From contig NZ_JACHIN010000003.1 of the NCBI RefSeq assembly GCF_014203235.1, positions 239,590 to 303,589 on the forward strand: a stretch of DNA of 64,000 bases, in the 5' to 3' direction. Source of the DNA: Nonomuraea endophytica. Lineage in GTDB: Bacteria; Actinomycetota; Actinomycetes; Streptosporangiales; Streptosporangiaceae. The translations under genes and the position numbers were made by a program. Shown here one piece after another: positions 46,940 through 57,898 of this stretch (positions within the stretch are counted from its first letter, which is position 1; every line of letters begins with the position of its first letter). The notes beneath the pieces were generated by a model that was not told the origin of the DNA, did not search any database, and saw only the letters and a list, made by a program, of their open reading frames with translations.

Positions 46940-48451
46940 CCCGGCGAGCGTGGCGGCCACCGCGCCGGGCAGCGCCCGCAGGTGGTGGAGCGGGGCCTCC
47001 AGCGGCGTGATGCCCTCCGACCAGGGGGCCGCGGCGCGGATCAGCGCGCGGGCCTCGTTCTTGGTGAGCGCTCCGCCCCTGGCCGTGATGAGCGCCTCCC
47101 GCCAGGTGTTGGCGAGCTTGGCGTGGGCGTTGTCGAGGATCCCTCGCAGCGCTCTGGCCGCCGGGCCGGCGGGGGGCGGGAGCCGTACCGCGTCGAGGAC
47201 CGTGCCGTCGGCGCTCAGCTCGTAGACGACGCTCAGCTCGTGGGGCCGCGCCGCGAGCGGCGCGGCGAGGAAGGCCCGCACGTGGCGGGCCTTGGTGGCC
47301 AGCAGCAGACGCGGCAGCGCCCCTTCCAGCCCAGCCGGTACGGCTACCGCCACCCGCTCCACCGCGGCCGCGTAGGGCTTGGCCAGCCACGTGGACAGCT
47401 TCACCCGCGGCAGCCCGAGCGCCTTGGGCCACTCTCCCACGAGCAGGTCGGGCGCGAAGTCCCCGAGGTCGTGCGCCTGCTCGGGCGCGGACTCCACCGA
47501 CTGTGGCCCCTGCGTGTAGATGGCGGTGGCGACCCGGTCGAGGCGGGCGGCGACGGCGGGCGCGGTCTTGGTGGTGGGCCGCAGGATGTACAGGTCCGCG
47601 GCCGAGCCGATGGCCTCGGCGCCGAGGTAGCGGTTGAAGTCGGGGTAGATGGCCTCGTTGAGCAGGTTGAGCGCCGACAGGGCGTTCTGCACCTTGAGCG
47701 CGAGCATGGGCGTGCGCTCGCCCGCGCCGTAGGCCAGCAGCACCCGGCCCTCGTCCTTGAGCCCTTCCAGCGCCCGCGCCACGAAGAGCCCGACCCCCTC
47801 CGGCGTGTACGGCGGGTCGGTGATCGCCAGATCGTGCCCCCGGGCCGACGGCGGCAGCCCGAGCCGCAGGTCGGCCCAGCGGGTGCGGACCCCGAGGTCC
47901 TGCTCGTCGATGTAGGCCAGGATGCGCTCGTCGATGTCGGCGACCGTGACCTCGGCGGCCGGGTACACCAGCTTGACGGCCAACGAGGTCAGGTCGTGGT
48001 CGCCCACGCACAGCAGCTTGGCGCCCGGCAGCCAGAAGCGGGCGCCGAGCAGCAGCGCCCGGCGCAGCACGGTCTCCGGGGTGGCGGCGACGTGGTCGAG
48101 CGCGTGGCGGCCCCGCGGCGCCCCGGCGATCAGCTCCTCCAGGCGGGCCAGCACGTGGTGGTAGTGGGGGAGCAGGTGCGCGACCGGGTCGGCGGGCGGC
48201 GGGGCCAGCGCGAGCAGGTCCTGGTAGTCGCCCGCGTGTTCGAGGGGCAGCCGGTAGCGCTCGCCGGAGCGTTCCAGGCGGGGCAGCTCTCGCAGCAGGG
48301 CCTCGATGCCCCGGCGTGAGGTGGCGCTGTCGCGCACCAGTTCGGCGAGGGTGCGCCACCGGCCCTCGCAGAGCAGCGCCAGCGCGTGCCGGTAGCGCCT
48401 GCTGTCGGCCCCGGCCTCATCGAGCAGGCGTTCGACCCCTTCGCGCTCCAT
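46877..48451 (-). CDS. bis-aminopropyl spermidine synthase-like protein (BpsA/DUF43 family)
   Basis: Protein of 524 residues. N-terminal winged-helix-like domain (1-85), then a Rossmann aminopropyl/methyltransferase core: LLCVGDHDLTSLAVKL (146-161), VTVADIDERIL (169-177) and TDPPYTPEGVGLF (211-223), the DUF43/BpsA signature. BpsA makes branched polyamines in thermophiles, using decarboxylated SAM. The acidic GDHD differs by one residue from the GDDD I recall. A C-terminal region of about 200 residues is extra compared with archaeal BpsA. Substrate is therefore uncertain; methyltransferase activity is an alternative. Confidence 0.8.
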   Translation of the reverse strand: MEREGVERLLDEAGADSRRYRHALALLCEGRWRTLAELVRDSATSRRGIEALLRELPRLERSGERYRLPLEHAGDYQDLLALAPPPADPVAHLLPHYHHVLARLEELIAGAPRGRHALDHVAATPETVLRRALLLGARFWLPGAKLLCVGDHDLTSLAVKLVYPAAEVTVADIDERILAYIDEQDLGVRTRWADLRLGLPPSARGHDLAITDPPYTPEGVGLFVARALEGLKDEGRVLLAYGAGERTPMLALKVQNALSALNLLNEAIYPDFNRYLGAEAIGSAADLYILRPTTKTAPAVAARLDRVATAIYTQGPQSVESAPEQAHDLGDFAPDLLVGEWPKALGLPRVKLSTWLAKPYAAAVERVAVAVPAGLEGALPRLLLATKARHVRAFLAAPLAARPHELSVVYELSADGTVLDAVRLPPPAGPAARALRGILDNAHAKLANTWREALITARGGALTKNEARALIRAAAPWSEGITPLEAPLHHLRALPGAVAATLAGSDGLDDPGLHDAREGVQGHL

Positions 48452-48656
48452 GGAGGCAGCTTATCGGTCCAGAAATTCCGGGGTTTGGGACACATGCGTC
48501 CGTATACCGGAACAGGTGCGATGTTCGCGATGTGGACCTGGTGGGCACCATTCGGGCAACGTGTTGTAACCTCTAACGCACAACTGCAGCAGGGCCAACG
48601 TCGTCCCTCGCCTTTGAAGCACCAAGAGCAAGCGAAGAGACGACGGGAGGGATTCA

Positions 48657-51600
48657 ATGCCTGCTGCCCACCTCGGGTTCCCCGAGCCCCAGGGCCTCTA
48701 CCACCCCGCCAACGAGCATGACGCCTGCGGCGTGGCCATGGTGGCCGACGTCGCCGGACGACGTGGCCACGGCATCGTGGAGAAGGCCTTGGAGGCGTTG
48801 TGCAACCTTGACCACCGGGGGGCCAAGGGTAGCGAGCCGGACACCGGCGACGGAGCCGGGATCCTGACGCAGATCCCCGATGCATTCCTGCGCGCGAACG
48901 TGCCGTTCGCGCTGCCTCCGGCGGGCGAGTACGCCGTGGGCACGGCCTTCCTGGCCAGCGACTCCGAGGCGCGCGAGATCGGCGTGCGCATGATCGAGGA
49001 GATCGCCGCCGAGGAGGGCCTGACCGTGCTCGGCTGGCGGGACGTGCCGGTCGACCGGGCTCTTCCCGGGCCGAGCGCCCGGGCCGTCATGCCGTTCTTC
49101 AAGCAGCTGTTCGTGGCCGGGCCCGATGGGGAGTCCGGGCTGGAGCTGGACCGGCTGGCGTACTGCCTGCGCAAGCGGGCCGAGCACGAGGTGGACGTCT
49201 ACTTCCCCTCGCTGAGCGCGCGCACGATCGTCTACAAGGGCATGCTCACCCCTGGCCAGGTCGAGCCGTTCTTCCCCGACCTGACCGACGAGCGCTTCGA
49301 GAGCGCGATCGCGCTGGTGCACTCGCGCTTCTCGACCAACACCTTCCCGAGCTGGCCGCTGGCCCACCCGTACCGGTACGTGGCGCACAACGGCGAGATC
49401 AACACGGTCAAGGGCAACCGCAACTGGATGCGGGCGCGCGAGGCGATGCTGGAGTCCGCGCACATCCCAGGCGATATTTCGCGACTTTTCCCCATCTGTG
49501 ACCCGGACGGGTCCGACACCGCCTCCTTCGACGAGGCCCTGGAGCTCCTCCACATCGGCGGCCGCTCGCTCCCGCACGCGGTCCTCATGATGATCCCGGA
49601 GGCGTGGGAGAACCACACCGGGATGGACCCGGCCCGCCGCGCCTTCTACGAGTTCCACTCCTCGATGATGGAGGCCTGGGACGGCCCCGCCTCGATCACC
49701 TTCACCGACGGCACCCTGGCCGGAGCGGTGCTCGACCGCAACGGCCTGCGCCCCGGCCGGTTCTGGGTGACCGCCGACGGGCTCGTCGTGCTCGCCTCCG
49801 AGGCGGGCGTGCTGGACTTCAAGCCCGAGGAGGTCGTCCGCAAGGGCCGCCTGCAGCCGGGCCGGATGTTCCTCATCGACACCGCCCGTGGCAAGATCAT
49901 CGAAGATGACGAGATCAAGGCTGAGCTCGCGGCGGCGCTGCCGTACGAGGAGTGGCTGCACGCCGGGCTCGTCCGCTTCGAGGAGCTGCGCGCCCGCCAG
50001 CGCGAGATCCCCACGCACGAGGCGCTGGTCAGGCGGCAGCAGACCTTCGGCTACACCGAGGAAGAGCTGCGCATCATCCTGTCGCCGATGGCCAAGAACG
50101 GCGCCGAGCCGATCGGGTCGATGGGCACCGACACGCCCGTGGCGGTCCTGAGCGAGAAGCCCCGGCTGCTGTTCGACTACTTCACGCAGCTGTTCGCGCA
50201 GGTCACCAACCCGCCGCTGGACGCCATCCGGGAAGAGGTCGTCACCTCGATGGCCAGTGTGCTCGGCCCCGAGGGCAACCTCCTCGACCCCGGGCCGACG
50301 AGCTGCCGCCAGCTCGTGCTGCCCTATCCGGTGATCGACAACGACGAGCTCGCGAAGATCATCCACATCAACGACGAGGGCGACCTGCCCGGCTTCCACC
50401 CGCACACCATCTCGGGCCTGTACCCGGTGGCGGGCGGCGGCGAGGCGCTGCTCCAGCGGCTGGAGGAGATCCGCGCCGAGGCCTCCCGGGCCATCGAGCA
50501 GGGCGCGCGCATCCTCGTGCTGTCCGACCGAGGCTCCTCGGCCGAGATGGCGCCGATCCCGTCGCTGATGCTGACCGGCGCGGTGCACCACCACCTCATC
50601 CAGGAGAAGACCCGCACCAAGATCGGCCTGGTGGTCGAGACCGGCGAGGCCCGCGAGTGCCACCACATGGCCCTGCTCGTGGGCTACGGCGCCGGCGTCA
50701 TCAACCCCTACCTGGCCATCGAGACCGTCGAGGACCTGGTCGACACCGGTGTGCTCGCGATCGACAAGCGCAAGGCCGTGCGCAACCTCATCAAGGCGTA
50801 CGGCAAGGGCGTCATCAAGGTCATGTCCAAGATGGGCGTGTCCACCGTCGCCTCCTACACCGGTGCGCAGATCTTCGAGGCGCTCGGGCTGGGCGCCGAG
50901 GTCGTCGACGCCTGCTTCAACGGCACCACCTCGCGGCTCGGCGGCGTCGGCTTCGCCGTACTGGCCGAAGAGGTCGCGCAGCGGCACAAGCGGGCCTACC
51001 CGCGCGCCGAGAACGCGCACCGGCGCCTGGAGGTCGGCGGCGAGTACCAGTGGCGGCGCGAGGGCGAGCCGCACCTGTTCAACCCCGAGACGGTCTTCAA
51101 GCTGCAGCACGCCACCCGCACGCGGCAGTACGAGATCTTCAAGGAGTACACGAACCTCGTCGACTCGCAGGCCGAGAAGCTGATGACGCTGCGCGGCCTG
51201 TTCCGGCTCAAGCCCGGCAACCCGATCCCGATCGAGGAGGTCGAGCCGGTCAGCGAGATCGTCAAGCGGTTCTCGACCGGCGCGATGTCCTACGGCTCCA
51301 TCTCGCGCGAGGCCCACGAGACGCTCGCGATCGCGATGAACCAGCTCGGCGGCAAGTCCAACACCGGCGAGGGCGGCGAGGAGCCGGACCGGCTCTACGA
51401 CATCTCCCGCCGCTCGGCGATCAAGCAGGTGGCCTCCGGCCGCTTCGGCGTGACCTCCGAGTACCTGGTCAACGCCGACGACCTGCAGATCAAGATGGCC
51501 CAGGGCGCCAAGCCCGGCGAGGGCGGCCAGCTGCCCGGCCACAAGGTCTACCCGTGGATCGCCAAGACCCGCCACTCCACCCCGGGCGTCGGCCTCATCT

Positions 51601-53156
51601 CGCCGCCGCCGCACCACGACATCTACTCCATCGAGGACCTGGCCCAGCTCATCCACGACCTGAAGAACGCCAACCCGGTCTCCCGGGTGCACGTGAAGCT
51701 GGTCGCGGAGGTCGGCGTCGGCACCGTCGCCGCGGGCGTGTCCAAGGCGCACGCCGACGTGGTGCTCATCTCCGGCCACGACGGCGGCACCGGCGCCTCG
51801 CCGCTCACGTCGCTGAAGCACGCGGGCGCGCCCTGGGAGCTCGGCCTCGCCGAGACCCAGCAGACGCTCCTGCTCAACGGCCTGCGCGACCGGATCGTGG
51901 TGCAGGTCGACGGCCAGCTCAAGACCGGCCGCGACGTGGTGATCGCCGCGCTGCTCGGCGCCGAGGAGTACGGCTTCGCCACCGCGCCGCTGGTCGTCTC
52001 CGGCTGCGTGATGATGCGGGTCTGCCACCTCGACACCTGCCCGGTGGGCGTCGCCACGCAGAACCCGGAGCTGCGCAAGCGCTTCACCGGCAAGCCCGAG
52101 TTCGTGGTCAACTTCTTCGAGTTCATCGCGCAGGAGATCCGCGAGTACCTTGCCGAGCTGGGCTTCCGCTCGCTCGACGAGGCGATCGGGCAGGTCGGCC
52201 TGCTCGACATCTCGGCCGCCGAGGACCACTGGAAGGCCAGCGGCCTCGACCTCGCCCCGATCCTGCACCAGGTCGACGTGCCCGCCGGCGACGCCCGGCG
52301 CCGGACCAAGTCCCAGGACCACGGTCTGGAGCACGCGCTGGACAACACCCTCATCCAGCTGGCCGAGGGTTCCATCCAGTACGGCGAGCCGGTCAAGCTC
52401 GACCTGCCGATCCGCAACGTCAACCGGACCGTCGGCACCATGCTCGGCCATCACGTCACCAAGAAGTGGGGCGGCGACGGCCTGCCGGACGACACGATCG
52501 ACGTGTCGTTCACCGGTTCTGCCGGGAACTCGTTCGGCGCGTTCATCCCGCGCGGCATCACGCTGCGCCTGACCGGCGACGCCAACGACTACCTGGGCAA
52601 GGGGCTGTCGGGTGGCCGCATCACGGTCCGGCCGCACGACGCGGCGCCGCTGGACGGCCACATCATTGCCGGAAATGTCGCCCTTTACGGTGCTACTTCA
52701 GGTGAGGCGTTCATCCGGGGAGTCGTGGGCGAGCGGTTCTGCGTACGCAACTCCGGCGCCACCGCGGTCGTCGAAGGCGTCGGCGACCACGGCTGCGAGT
52801 ACATGACCGGCGGCCGCGCCGTCATCCTCGGCCCCACCGGGCGCAACTTCGCGGCCGGCATGTCCGGCGGCATCGCGTACCTGCTCGACCTGGACGTGAA
52901 CCGGGTCAACAGGGAGATGGTCGCGATCGAGGAGCCCAGCGCCGACGACGTGGAGTTCCTGCGCGAGACGGTCGAGCGGCACTTCGCCGAGACCGGCTCG
53001 TCGGTGGCCGCCGCGCTGCTGGCCACCTGGGATCCGGGACGATTCAGCAAGATCATGCCGACCGACTACAAGCGGGTCCTGCAGGCCGCCGAGGCCGCCC
53101 GCATCGAAGGCCGGGACATCGACGAGGCGGTCATGGCCGCTGCGGTTCAGGGATAG
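48657..53156 (+). CDS. gltB: glutamate synthase (NADPH) large chain
   Basis: Enzyme of 1499 residues, normal family length. The N-terminal glutaminase needs a free Cys after propeptide removal: Cys24 in [10 protein letters not shown]. Central and FMN-binding domains follow, with the 3Fe-4S cluster [12 protein letters not shown] and [18 protein letters not shown]; the C-terminal GXGXG beta-helix includes [10 protein letters not shown] and [14 protein letters not shown]. It converts 2-oxoglutarate and glutamine to two glutamate. The start is ATG 48657 behind GGGAGGG. The 205-bp leader holds a candidate -10 TAACCT at 48567-48572; I cannot confirm a GlnR site. Confidence 0.98.
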   Translation: MPAAHLGFPEPQGLYHPANEHDACGVAMVADVAGRRGHGIVEKALEALCNLDHRGAKGSEPDTGDGAGILTQIPDAFLRANVPFALPPAGEYAVGTAFLASDSEAREIGVRMIEEIAAEEGLTVLGWRDVPVDRALPGPSARAVMPFFKQLFVAGPDGESGLELDRLAYCLRKRAEHEVDVYFPSLSARTIVYKGMLTPGQVEPFFPDLTDERFESAIALVHSRFSTNTFPSWPLAHPYRYVAHNGEINTVKGNRNWMRAREAMLESAHIPGDISRLFPICDPDGSDTASFDEALELLHIGGRSLPHAVLMMIPEAWENHTGMDPARRAFYEFHSSMMEAWDGPASITFTDGTLAGAVLDRNGLRPGRFWVTADGLVVLASEAGVLDFKPEEVVRKGRLQPGRMFLIDTARGKIIEDDEIKAELAAALPYEEWLHAGLVRFEELRARQREIPTHEALVRRQQTFGYTEEELRIILSPMAKNGAEPIGSMGTDTPVAVLSEKPRLLFDYFTQLFAQVTNPPLDAIREEVVTSMASVLGPEGNLLDPGPTSCRQLVLPYPVIDNDELAKIIHINDEGDLPGFHPHTISGLYPVAGGGEALLQRLEEIRAEASRAIEQGARILVLSDRGSSAEMAPIPSLMLTGAVHHHLIQEKTRTKIGLVVETGEARECHHMALLVGYGAGVINPYLAIETVEDLVDTGVLAIDKRKAVRNLIKAYGKGVIKVMSKMGVSTVASYTGAQIFEALGLGAEVVDACFNGTTSRLGGVGFAVLAEEVAQRHKRAYPRAENAHRRLEVGGEYQWRREGEPHLFNPETVFKLQHATRTRQYEIFKEYTNLVDSQAEKLMTLRGLFRLKPGNPIPIEEVEPVSEIVKRFSTGAMSYGSISREAHETLAIAMNQLGGKSNTGEGGEEPDRLYDISRRSAIKQVASGRFGVTSEYLVNADDLQIKMAQGAKPGEGGQLPGHKVYPWIAKTRHSTPGVGLISPPPHHDIYSIEDLAQLIHDLKNANPVSRVHVKLVAEVGVGTVAAGVSKAHADVVLISGHDGGTGASPLTSLKHAGAPWELGLAETQQTLLLNGLRDRIVVQVDGQLKTGRDVVIAALLGAEEYGFATAPLVVSGCVMMRVCHLDTCPVGVATQNPELRKRFTGKPEFVVNFFEFIAQEIREYLAELGFRSLDEAIGQVGLLDISAAEDHWKASGLDLAPILHQVDVPAGDARRRTKSQDHGLEHALDNTLIQLAEGSIQYGEPVKLDLPIRNVNRTVGTMLGHHVTKKWGGDGLPDDTIDVSFTGSAGNSFGAFIPRGITLRLTGDANDYLGKGLSGGRITVRPHDAAPLDGHIIAGNVALYGATSGEAFIRGVVGERFCVRNSGATAVVEGVGDHGCEYMTGGRAVILGPTGRNFAAGMSGGIAYLLDLDVNRVNREMVAIEEPSADDVEFLRETVERHFAETGSSVAAALLATWDPGRFSKIMPTDYKRVLQAAEAARIEGRDIDEAVMAAAVQG

Positions 53157-53165
53157 GGGGCTTCC

Positions 53166-54644
53166 ATGGCTGACCCGAAGGGTTTCCTCACGCACGACAG
53201 GGAGTTGCCCGCGCGCCGTCCCGTGGACGTGCGCATCCAGGACTGGAAGGAGGTCTACCAGGACTTCCCTCCGGCCAAGCTGAACCAGCAGGCCGCCCGC
53301 TGCATGGACTGCGGCATCCCGTTCTGCCACAACGGCTGCCCGCTGGGCAACCTCATCCCCGAATGGAACGACCTCGTCTACCGCGAGGACTTCCAGGAGG
53401 CGATCGAACGCCTGCACGCCACGAACAACTTCCCGGAGTTCACCGGCCGCCTGTGCCCCGCCCCGTGCGAGGCCGCCTGCGTGCTCGGCATCAACTCCGA
53501 CCCCGTGGCGATCAAGCGGGTCGAGGTCGAGATCATCGACCGGGCCTTCGCCGAGGGCTGGGTCCGCCCCGAGCCCGCGGCGGTCAGGACCGGCCGGCGC
53601 GTGGCCGTGGTCGGATCGGGCCCGGCCGGGCTGGCCGCCGCCCAGCAGCTCACCCGCGCCGGGCACGACGTCGTCGTGTTCGAGCGGGCCGACGCCATCG
53701 GCGGGCTGCTGCGTTACGGCATCCCCGAGTTCAAGATGGAGAAGCGCCACATCGACCGGCGCCTGGAGCAGATGCGGGCCGAGGGCACCGAGTTCCGCAC
53801 CTCGGTCAACGTCGGCGTCGACATCACCGCGGCGCGGCTGCGGTCCGAGTTCGACGCCGTCGTCCTGGCCGGTGGCGCCACCCAGTGGCGTGACCTGCCC
53901 GTCGAGGGCCGCGAGCTGCGCGGCGTCTACCAGGCGATGGAGTACCTGCCCCCGGCCAACCGCGCGGTATCCAATGCGCCCAAGTCCGGCGCGGATGCCG
54001 ACTCGTCGATGAACGCCCGGGGCAAGCACGTCGTGGTCATCGGCGGCGGCGACACCGGCGCCGACTGCATCGGCACCGCCATCCGCCAGGGCGCCGCGTC
54101 GGTGACCCAGCTGGAGATCATGCCGCGCCCGCCCGCGTCCCGCGCGGGCTCGCAGCCGTGGCCGACGTTCCCGACGCTGTTCAAGATGGAGAGCGCCCAC
54201 GAGGAACTGGCCGACGGCGGCGGCGACCGCGTCTACGCCGTCTCCACCCTGGGCTTCGCCGGCGACGCGGAGGGCAACGTCCGCGCGCTGCGGCTGGTCG
54301 AGGTCGAGGGCCCGCAGAACGGCTTCAAGCCGATCCCGGGCACCGAGCGGGAGATCCCCGCCGAGCTCGTCACGCTGTCCATGGGCTTCACCGGGCCCGA
54401 GAAGACCGTCCTGCTGGAGGAGCTGGGCGTCGCCTACGACAAGCGCGGGAACGTGGCCCGTGACGCGTCGTACATGACCTCGGTGGAGGGCGTGTTCTCG
54501 GCCGGGGACATCGGGCGTGGGCAGTCGCTCATCGTCTGGGCCATCGCCGAGGGCCGCGCCGCCGCCTCCCGGGTGGACGCGTTCCTGACGGGGGAGACGG
54601 CGCTGCCGTACCCGATCCTCCCGACGGCCCGCTCGCTCGTCTGA
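53166..54644 (+). CDS. gltD: glutamate synthase small chain
   Basis: Flavoprotein of 492 residues that passes electrons from NADPH to GltB. The N-terminal Fe-S region has CMDCGIPFCHNGCPLGN (Cys46, 49, 54, 58) and RLCPAPCEAAC; the FAD-binding VAVVGSGPAGLAAAQQL is near 143 and the NADPH-binding VVVIGGGDTGADC near 285; it ends with the FAD-contacting VFSAGDIGRGQSL. It starts 9 bp after gltB and is followed by a strong hairpin. Confidence 0.97.
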   Translation: MADPKGFLTHDRELPARRPVDVRIQDWKEVYQDFPPAKLNQQAARCMDCGIPFCHNGCPLGNLIPEWNDLVYREDFQEAIERLHATNNFPEFTGRLCPAPCEAACVLGINSDPVAIKRVEVEIIDRAFAEGWVRPEPAAVRTGRRVAVVGSGPAGLAAAQQLTRAGHDVVVFERADAIGGLLRYGIPEFKMEKRHIDRRLEQMRAEGTEFRTSVNVGVDITAARLRSEFDAVVLAGGATQWRDLPVEGRELRGVYQAMEYLPPANRAVSNAPKSGADADSSMNARGKHVVVIGGGDTGADCIGTAIRQGAASVTQLEIMPRPPASRAGSQPWPTFPTLFKMESAHEELADGGGDRVYAVSTLGFAGDAEGNVRALRLVEVEGPQNGFKPIPGTEREIPAELVTLSMGFTGPEKTVLLEELGVAYDKRGNVARDASYMTSVEGVFSAGDIGRGQSLIVWAIAEGRAAASRVDAFLTGETALPYPILPTARSLV

Positions 54645-54661
54645 CCCTTTTCACGCTGTAC

Positions 54662-54687
54662 GGCGGGGCGGCCCCAACCGCCCCGCC
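54662..54687 (+). terminator. terminator hairpin after gltD
   Basis: The 10-bp perfect stem ggcggggcgg / ccgccccgcc with a 6-nt loop is followed by aaccccccctttcc. It starts 17 bp after the gltD stop. It may also block read-through from the opposite metalloprotease gene; nothing else is evident in 54688-54866. Confidence 0.75.
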
Positions 54688-54866
54688 AACCCCCCTTTCC
54701 GGCCCACCCTCGCAGCCTCTACCCGGCCACGTCGGCCGCCCGGCCATCCCGCTCGTGCTGTGCCCCGGCGAGTCCCGTGCCCCTGGCCCCACGGTTCGCA
54801 GAGCACCGAGCCCGTACTGGGCCTTCGGTTTTTGGGGCCTGCCTTTTGTGGCTGGGAGCTTTGGGG

Positions 54867-55667
54867 TCAGGCGACCGTGGCTGGGTTCGCCGTCCAGGTG
54901 TTGCAGGCTGACGGGGTCTCGGCGGCGAAGCCCTTGTTGAACCAGCGGGCCCGGTTGGCGCGGCTGCCGTGGTCGTTGGTCTTGCTGCCCTTCTCGCCGC
55001 CCAGCGACCAGGCGATGGCGATCAGCGCGCCCCACTCGGGGACCGAGCGCTTCTGGGCGTCCCACACGCTGCCGATGTACACACCGGCCAGGCAGTCGGC
55101 CTGCAGCTCGTAACGCCGCTGGGCCTCCAGGACGTGGGCCTTGGAGGTGTACTTCTCCTGGACCGCCCCCTGCAGCACGCCGGTCAGCCGCTGGACGTGG
55201 TGACCGTACTCGTGCGCCATGACCAGCATGAAGCCCACCTCGGGCGCGTACTCCCTGACCGGACCCGGCAGATAGACGCCGATGACGCCGGTGGGGTTGC
55301 AGTAGGCGCCGGGCATGATGTCGGCGGCCTTGCCCTGGCAGAAGGGCGCGTTGCCGCTGGTCATGTAAGTGAACGACGGCTTGGCCGAGGCCGGCCCGTT
55401 GGCCCGCAGGTGCTTGCCCCAGGCGGTGTTCAGGCAGGTGTAGGTCGTGGTCAGGTACGCCCGCACGGCCGCGTGCCCACGGTTGGCCGGGGCGGGGAGC
55501 CGGCAGGCGGAGGCCGGGAACTGGCCGCTCTTGTACAGGGCGTTGTGGGTGAGGCGGCGGTCCTTGATCGGGTACGAGCCGGCCATCGCCGGGCTCGGCG
55601 CGAGGCTGGCCAGGGCCGCGGCGGTGAGCGCGGTGGCGGCGACGGCGGTGAGTCTCATGCCGTTCAC
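54867..55667 (-). CDS. secreted neutral zinc metallopeptidase (YpfJ-like)
   Basis: Exported protein of 266 residues with a signal peptide (about 1-29, PAMA cut). The zinc site is HEYGHH (His152, Glu153, His156), with the third ligand probably in ELQADCLAG (Glu187 or Asp191). This is the pattern of the putative neutral zinc metallopeptidase family. Four or more Cys suggest disulfides in the mature enzyme. The start is GTG 55667; ATG 55658 three codons on is equally possible. Transcribed toward gltD. Confidence 0.87.
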   Translation of the reverse strand: MNGMRLTAVAATALTAAALASLAPSPAMAGSYPIKDRRLTHNALYKSGQFPASACRLPAPANRGHAAVRAYLTTTYTCLNTAWGKHLRANGPASAKPSFTYMTSGNAPFCQGKAADIMPGAYCNPTGVIGVYLPGPVREYAPEVGFMLVMAHEYGHHVQRLTGVLQGAVQEKYTSKAHVLEAQRRYELQADCLAGVYIGSVWDAQKRSVPEWGALIAIAWSLGGEKGSKTNDHGSRANRARWFNKGFAAETPSACNTWTANPATVA

Positions 55668-55752
55668 GGTGGCCGGAGCCTCTTGAAAGCCGGTTGCCGC
55701 TCACCTGAAAGCCACCGCATCTACCAATAGATAGCGAAATATCGGGATGAAG

Positions 55753-55781
55753 TTGACCGATTGGGTGAGTGTCGGAAAGAT
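55753..55781 (+). promoter_or_regulatory. candidate promoter of the subtilisin lipoprotein gene
   Basis: TTGACC (55753-55758) and AAAGAT (55776-55781) are separated by 17 nt. The start codon lies 31 nt further on, behind GGGGGAG. The -35 is a good match to consensus, the -10 a weak one. Confidence 0.4.
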
Positions 55782-55811
55782 GCGTTTTCTGGCTGGAACA
55801 AAGGGGGAGCA

Positions 55812-57452
55812 ATGCGGCGGATCGCCTCAGTCTTGGCGGGGTTGGCCGTCGTCACCTCACTGACCGCCTGCGCCCCGGCCGCGCAGGTCCCGAGCGGCTC
55901 CGAGGCGAGCGCGGACTTCCTGGTCTTCTACGCCGACGGCAAGCGGCAAGAAACGCTCGGCGCGATCGGGCGGGCCGGCGGCTCCGCCGTACGGACTGAG
56001 GAACGGCTTGGATACGTGCTGGCCAGGGGTGCGGGGGAACGGTTCGCCGCCGCACTCGACGACGACCCGGCTGTCGTGGGCGTCTCCTCCGACCGCAAGA
56101 TCGGGTACGCCTCGGCGAGCCCCGCACTCCCCGGTACGGCCAGCGCCTTCCCCGACGCCTCGGCCCGCGAAGGCGCGGTCAAGGGCCGCGAGCCGCTGGC
56201 CTCGCGGCAGTGGGACATGCGGATGATCGGCGCCGACAAGGCCAACGCCACCCTGCCCGGCAGCAAAAAGGTGCTGGTCGGCGTCATCGACACCGGCATC
56301 GACGGCAACCACCCGGACATCGCGCCGAACTTCGAGCGCGCCCTGTCGCGAAACTTCGTCACCGACCGCCCCAACGACAAGCACGGCGAAACGCTCGACG
56401 GCCCCTGCGAGGCGGCCGGCTGCAAGGACCCGGTCGACCGCGACGACGACGGCCACGGCACCCACGTGGCCAGCACGATCGCCTCCCCGCTGAACGGCGT
56501 CGGCGTCGCCGGCGTCGCCCCCGGCGTGCGGCTGGTGAACATCCGCGCCGGCCAGGACTCCGGCTTCTTCTTCCTCAAGCCCAGCCTCGACGCCCTCACC
56601 TACGCCGCCGACATCGGCGTCGACGTGGTCAACATGAGCTACTACGTGGACCCGTGGCTGTTCAACTGCACCGCCAACAAGGCCGACAGCGCCCGCGAGC
56701 GGTCCGAGCAGCGGGCCATCATCACCGGCATGCAGCGCGCCCTGAACTACGCCAGGGGCAAGGGCGTCACGCTCATCTCCGCCCTCGGCAACGGCGCCAC
56801 CGACCTGGGCAGGCCGGAGGTGGACAAGGACAGCCCCGGCTACCCACGTGGCGACGAGCGCGTACGCCGTATCGACAACTCGTGCCTGAACGTGCCGGCC
56901 GAGTCGAAGGGCGTCATCTCGATCTCGGCGGTCGGCCCGTCCGGCCGCAAGTCGATCTACAGCGACTACGGCGTCGAGCAGACCGACCTGGCCGCGCCCG
57001 GCGGCGACGCGCTCGACGGCAAGGGCGCCTCGCCCACCCGCTCCATCCTCGCCGCCGCGCCCGAGTCGGCACTGCGCGCCAACGACAAGATCGACAAGAA
57101 CGGCAAGCCGAAGACGAACGAAGTGGTCCGCGACTGCTCCAAGGGCACGTGCTCGTACTACCAGTACCTGGACGGCACCTCGATGGCCGCCCCGCACGCC
57201 ACCGGCGTCGCCGCCCTGCTGATCAGCCGCTTCGGCAAGCCGGGCAAGGGCGGCCTCACACTGTCTCCCGCGACGGTGGAGAAGCTGCTCAACAAGAGCG
57301 CCACCCCCAAGGCCTGCCCGACGCCGCGCGCGTACGTCTACCAGGTCTACGGCGAGGAGGCCACGCACACCTGCGAAGGCGGCAAGGACAAGAACGGCTT
57401 CTACGGCCGCGGCATCGTCAACGCGCTGAACGCCACCACCGTCAAGCGCTGA
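55812..57452 (+). CDS. subtilisin-family (S8) serine protease lipoprotein
   Basis: Exported protease of 546 residues. The signal peptide ends in a lipobox (SLTACAP, Cys20), so it should be lipid-anchored after Lgt. A prodomain (about 30-125) precedes the S8 domain with Asp in VIDTGIDGNH, His in DGHGTHVAS and nucleophile Ser in GTSMAAPHATG. Several Cys (PCEAAGC, NCTAN, NSC, DCSKGTC, KACP, THTC) indicate disulfides, consistent with the MauE/DsbA system upstream. The start is ATG 55812 behind GGGGGAG. Confidence 0.93.
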   Translation: MRRIASVLAGLAVVTSLTACAPAAQVPSGSEASADFLVFYADGKRQETLGAIGRAGGSAVRTEERLGYVLARGAGERFAAALDDDPAVVGVSSDRKIGYASASPALPGTASAFPDASAREGAVKGREPLASRQWDMRMIGADKANATLPGSKKVLVGVIDTGIDGNHPDIAPNFERALSRNFVTDRPNDKHGETLDGPCEAAGCKDPVDRDDDGHGTHVASTIASPLNGVGVAGVAPGVRLVNIRAGQDSGFFFLKPSLDALTYAADIGVDVVNMSYYVDPWLFNCTANKADSARERSEQRAIITGMQRALNYARGKGVTLISALGNGATDLGRPEVDKDSPGYPRGDERVRRIDNSCLNVPAESKGVISISAVGPSGRKSIYSDYGVEQTDLAAPGGDALDGKGASPTRSILAAAPESALRANDKIDKNGKPKTNEVVRDCSKGTCSYYQYLDGTSMAAPHATGVAALLISRFGKPGKGGLTLSPATVEKLLNKSATPKACPTPRAYVYQVYGEEATHTCEGGKDKNGFYGRGIVNALNATTVKR

Positions 57453-57467
57453 ATGTAGGGTCGGGGC

Positions 57468-57818
57468 ATGGGGTACCGCCTCATCGCAGAAGCCGCGATG
57501 CTGGTGCACTTCGCCTTCCTCGTCTACATGGCCGTCGGCGGGTTTCTGGCCTGGCGCTGGCGGCGTACCATCTGGATCCACCTGGCCGTGGTCGCCTGGG
57601 GTGTACTGTCAATCACGACAGGTGTGGAGTGCCCGCTGACCCTGGTCGAAGACTGGGGCCGTGAGCGGGCCGGGCAGGCGGGGCTGCCGGACTCCGGGTT
57701 CATCGACCACTACATCGAAGGTGTGATCTACCCGGAGGAATACACACTCTTGGCACGCTGGGGTGTGGCCGTTCTCGTGCTGTTCTCCTATATCGGCTAC
57801 GTTCTCCGACGTCGATGA
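57468..57818 (+). CDS. DUF2784 membrane protein
   Basis: Protein of 116 residues with three hydrophobic helices and the DUF2784 features LVHFAFLVYMAVGGFLAWRW, VECPLTLVEDWGR and GFIDHYIEGVIYPEEY. Function unknown. It begins 15 bp after the protease gene, but TAGGGT sits 6 nt before its ATG, which suggests its own leaderless transcript. Confidence 0.85.
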   Translation: MGYRLIAEAAMLVHFAFLVYMAVGGFLAWRWRRTIWIHLAVVAWGVLSITTGVECPLTLVEDWGRERAGQAGLPDSGFIDHYIEGVIYPEEYTLLARWGVAVLVLFSYIGYVLRRR

Positions 57819-57898
57819 CGGGGTCCTCACAATGATGCAGCGACCGAGGATGCTCGCTTCGCTCCATCAAGTGGTCTGTACCAATTAAGGTGGGACAC

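Noticed and set aside
48537..48600. GlnR operator upstream of gltB (gtaac...taacg)
   Set aside because: The spacing and half-sites only loosely resemble the GlnR consensus I recall; without a profile scan it is not supportable.
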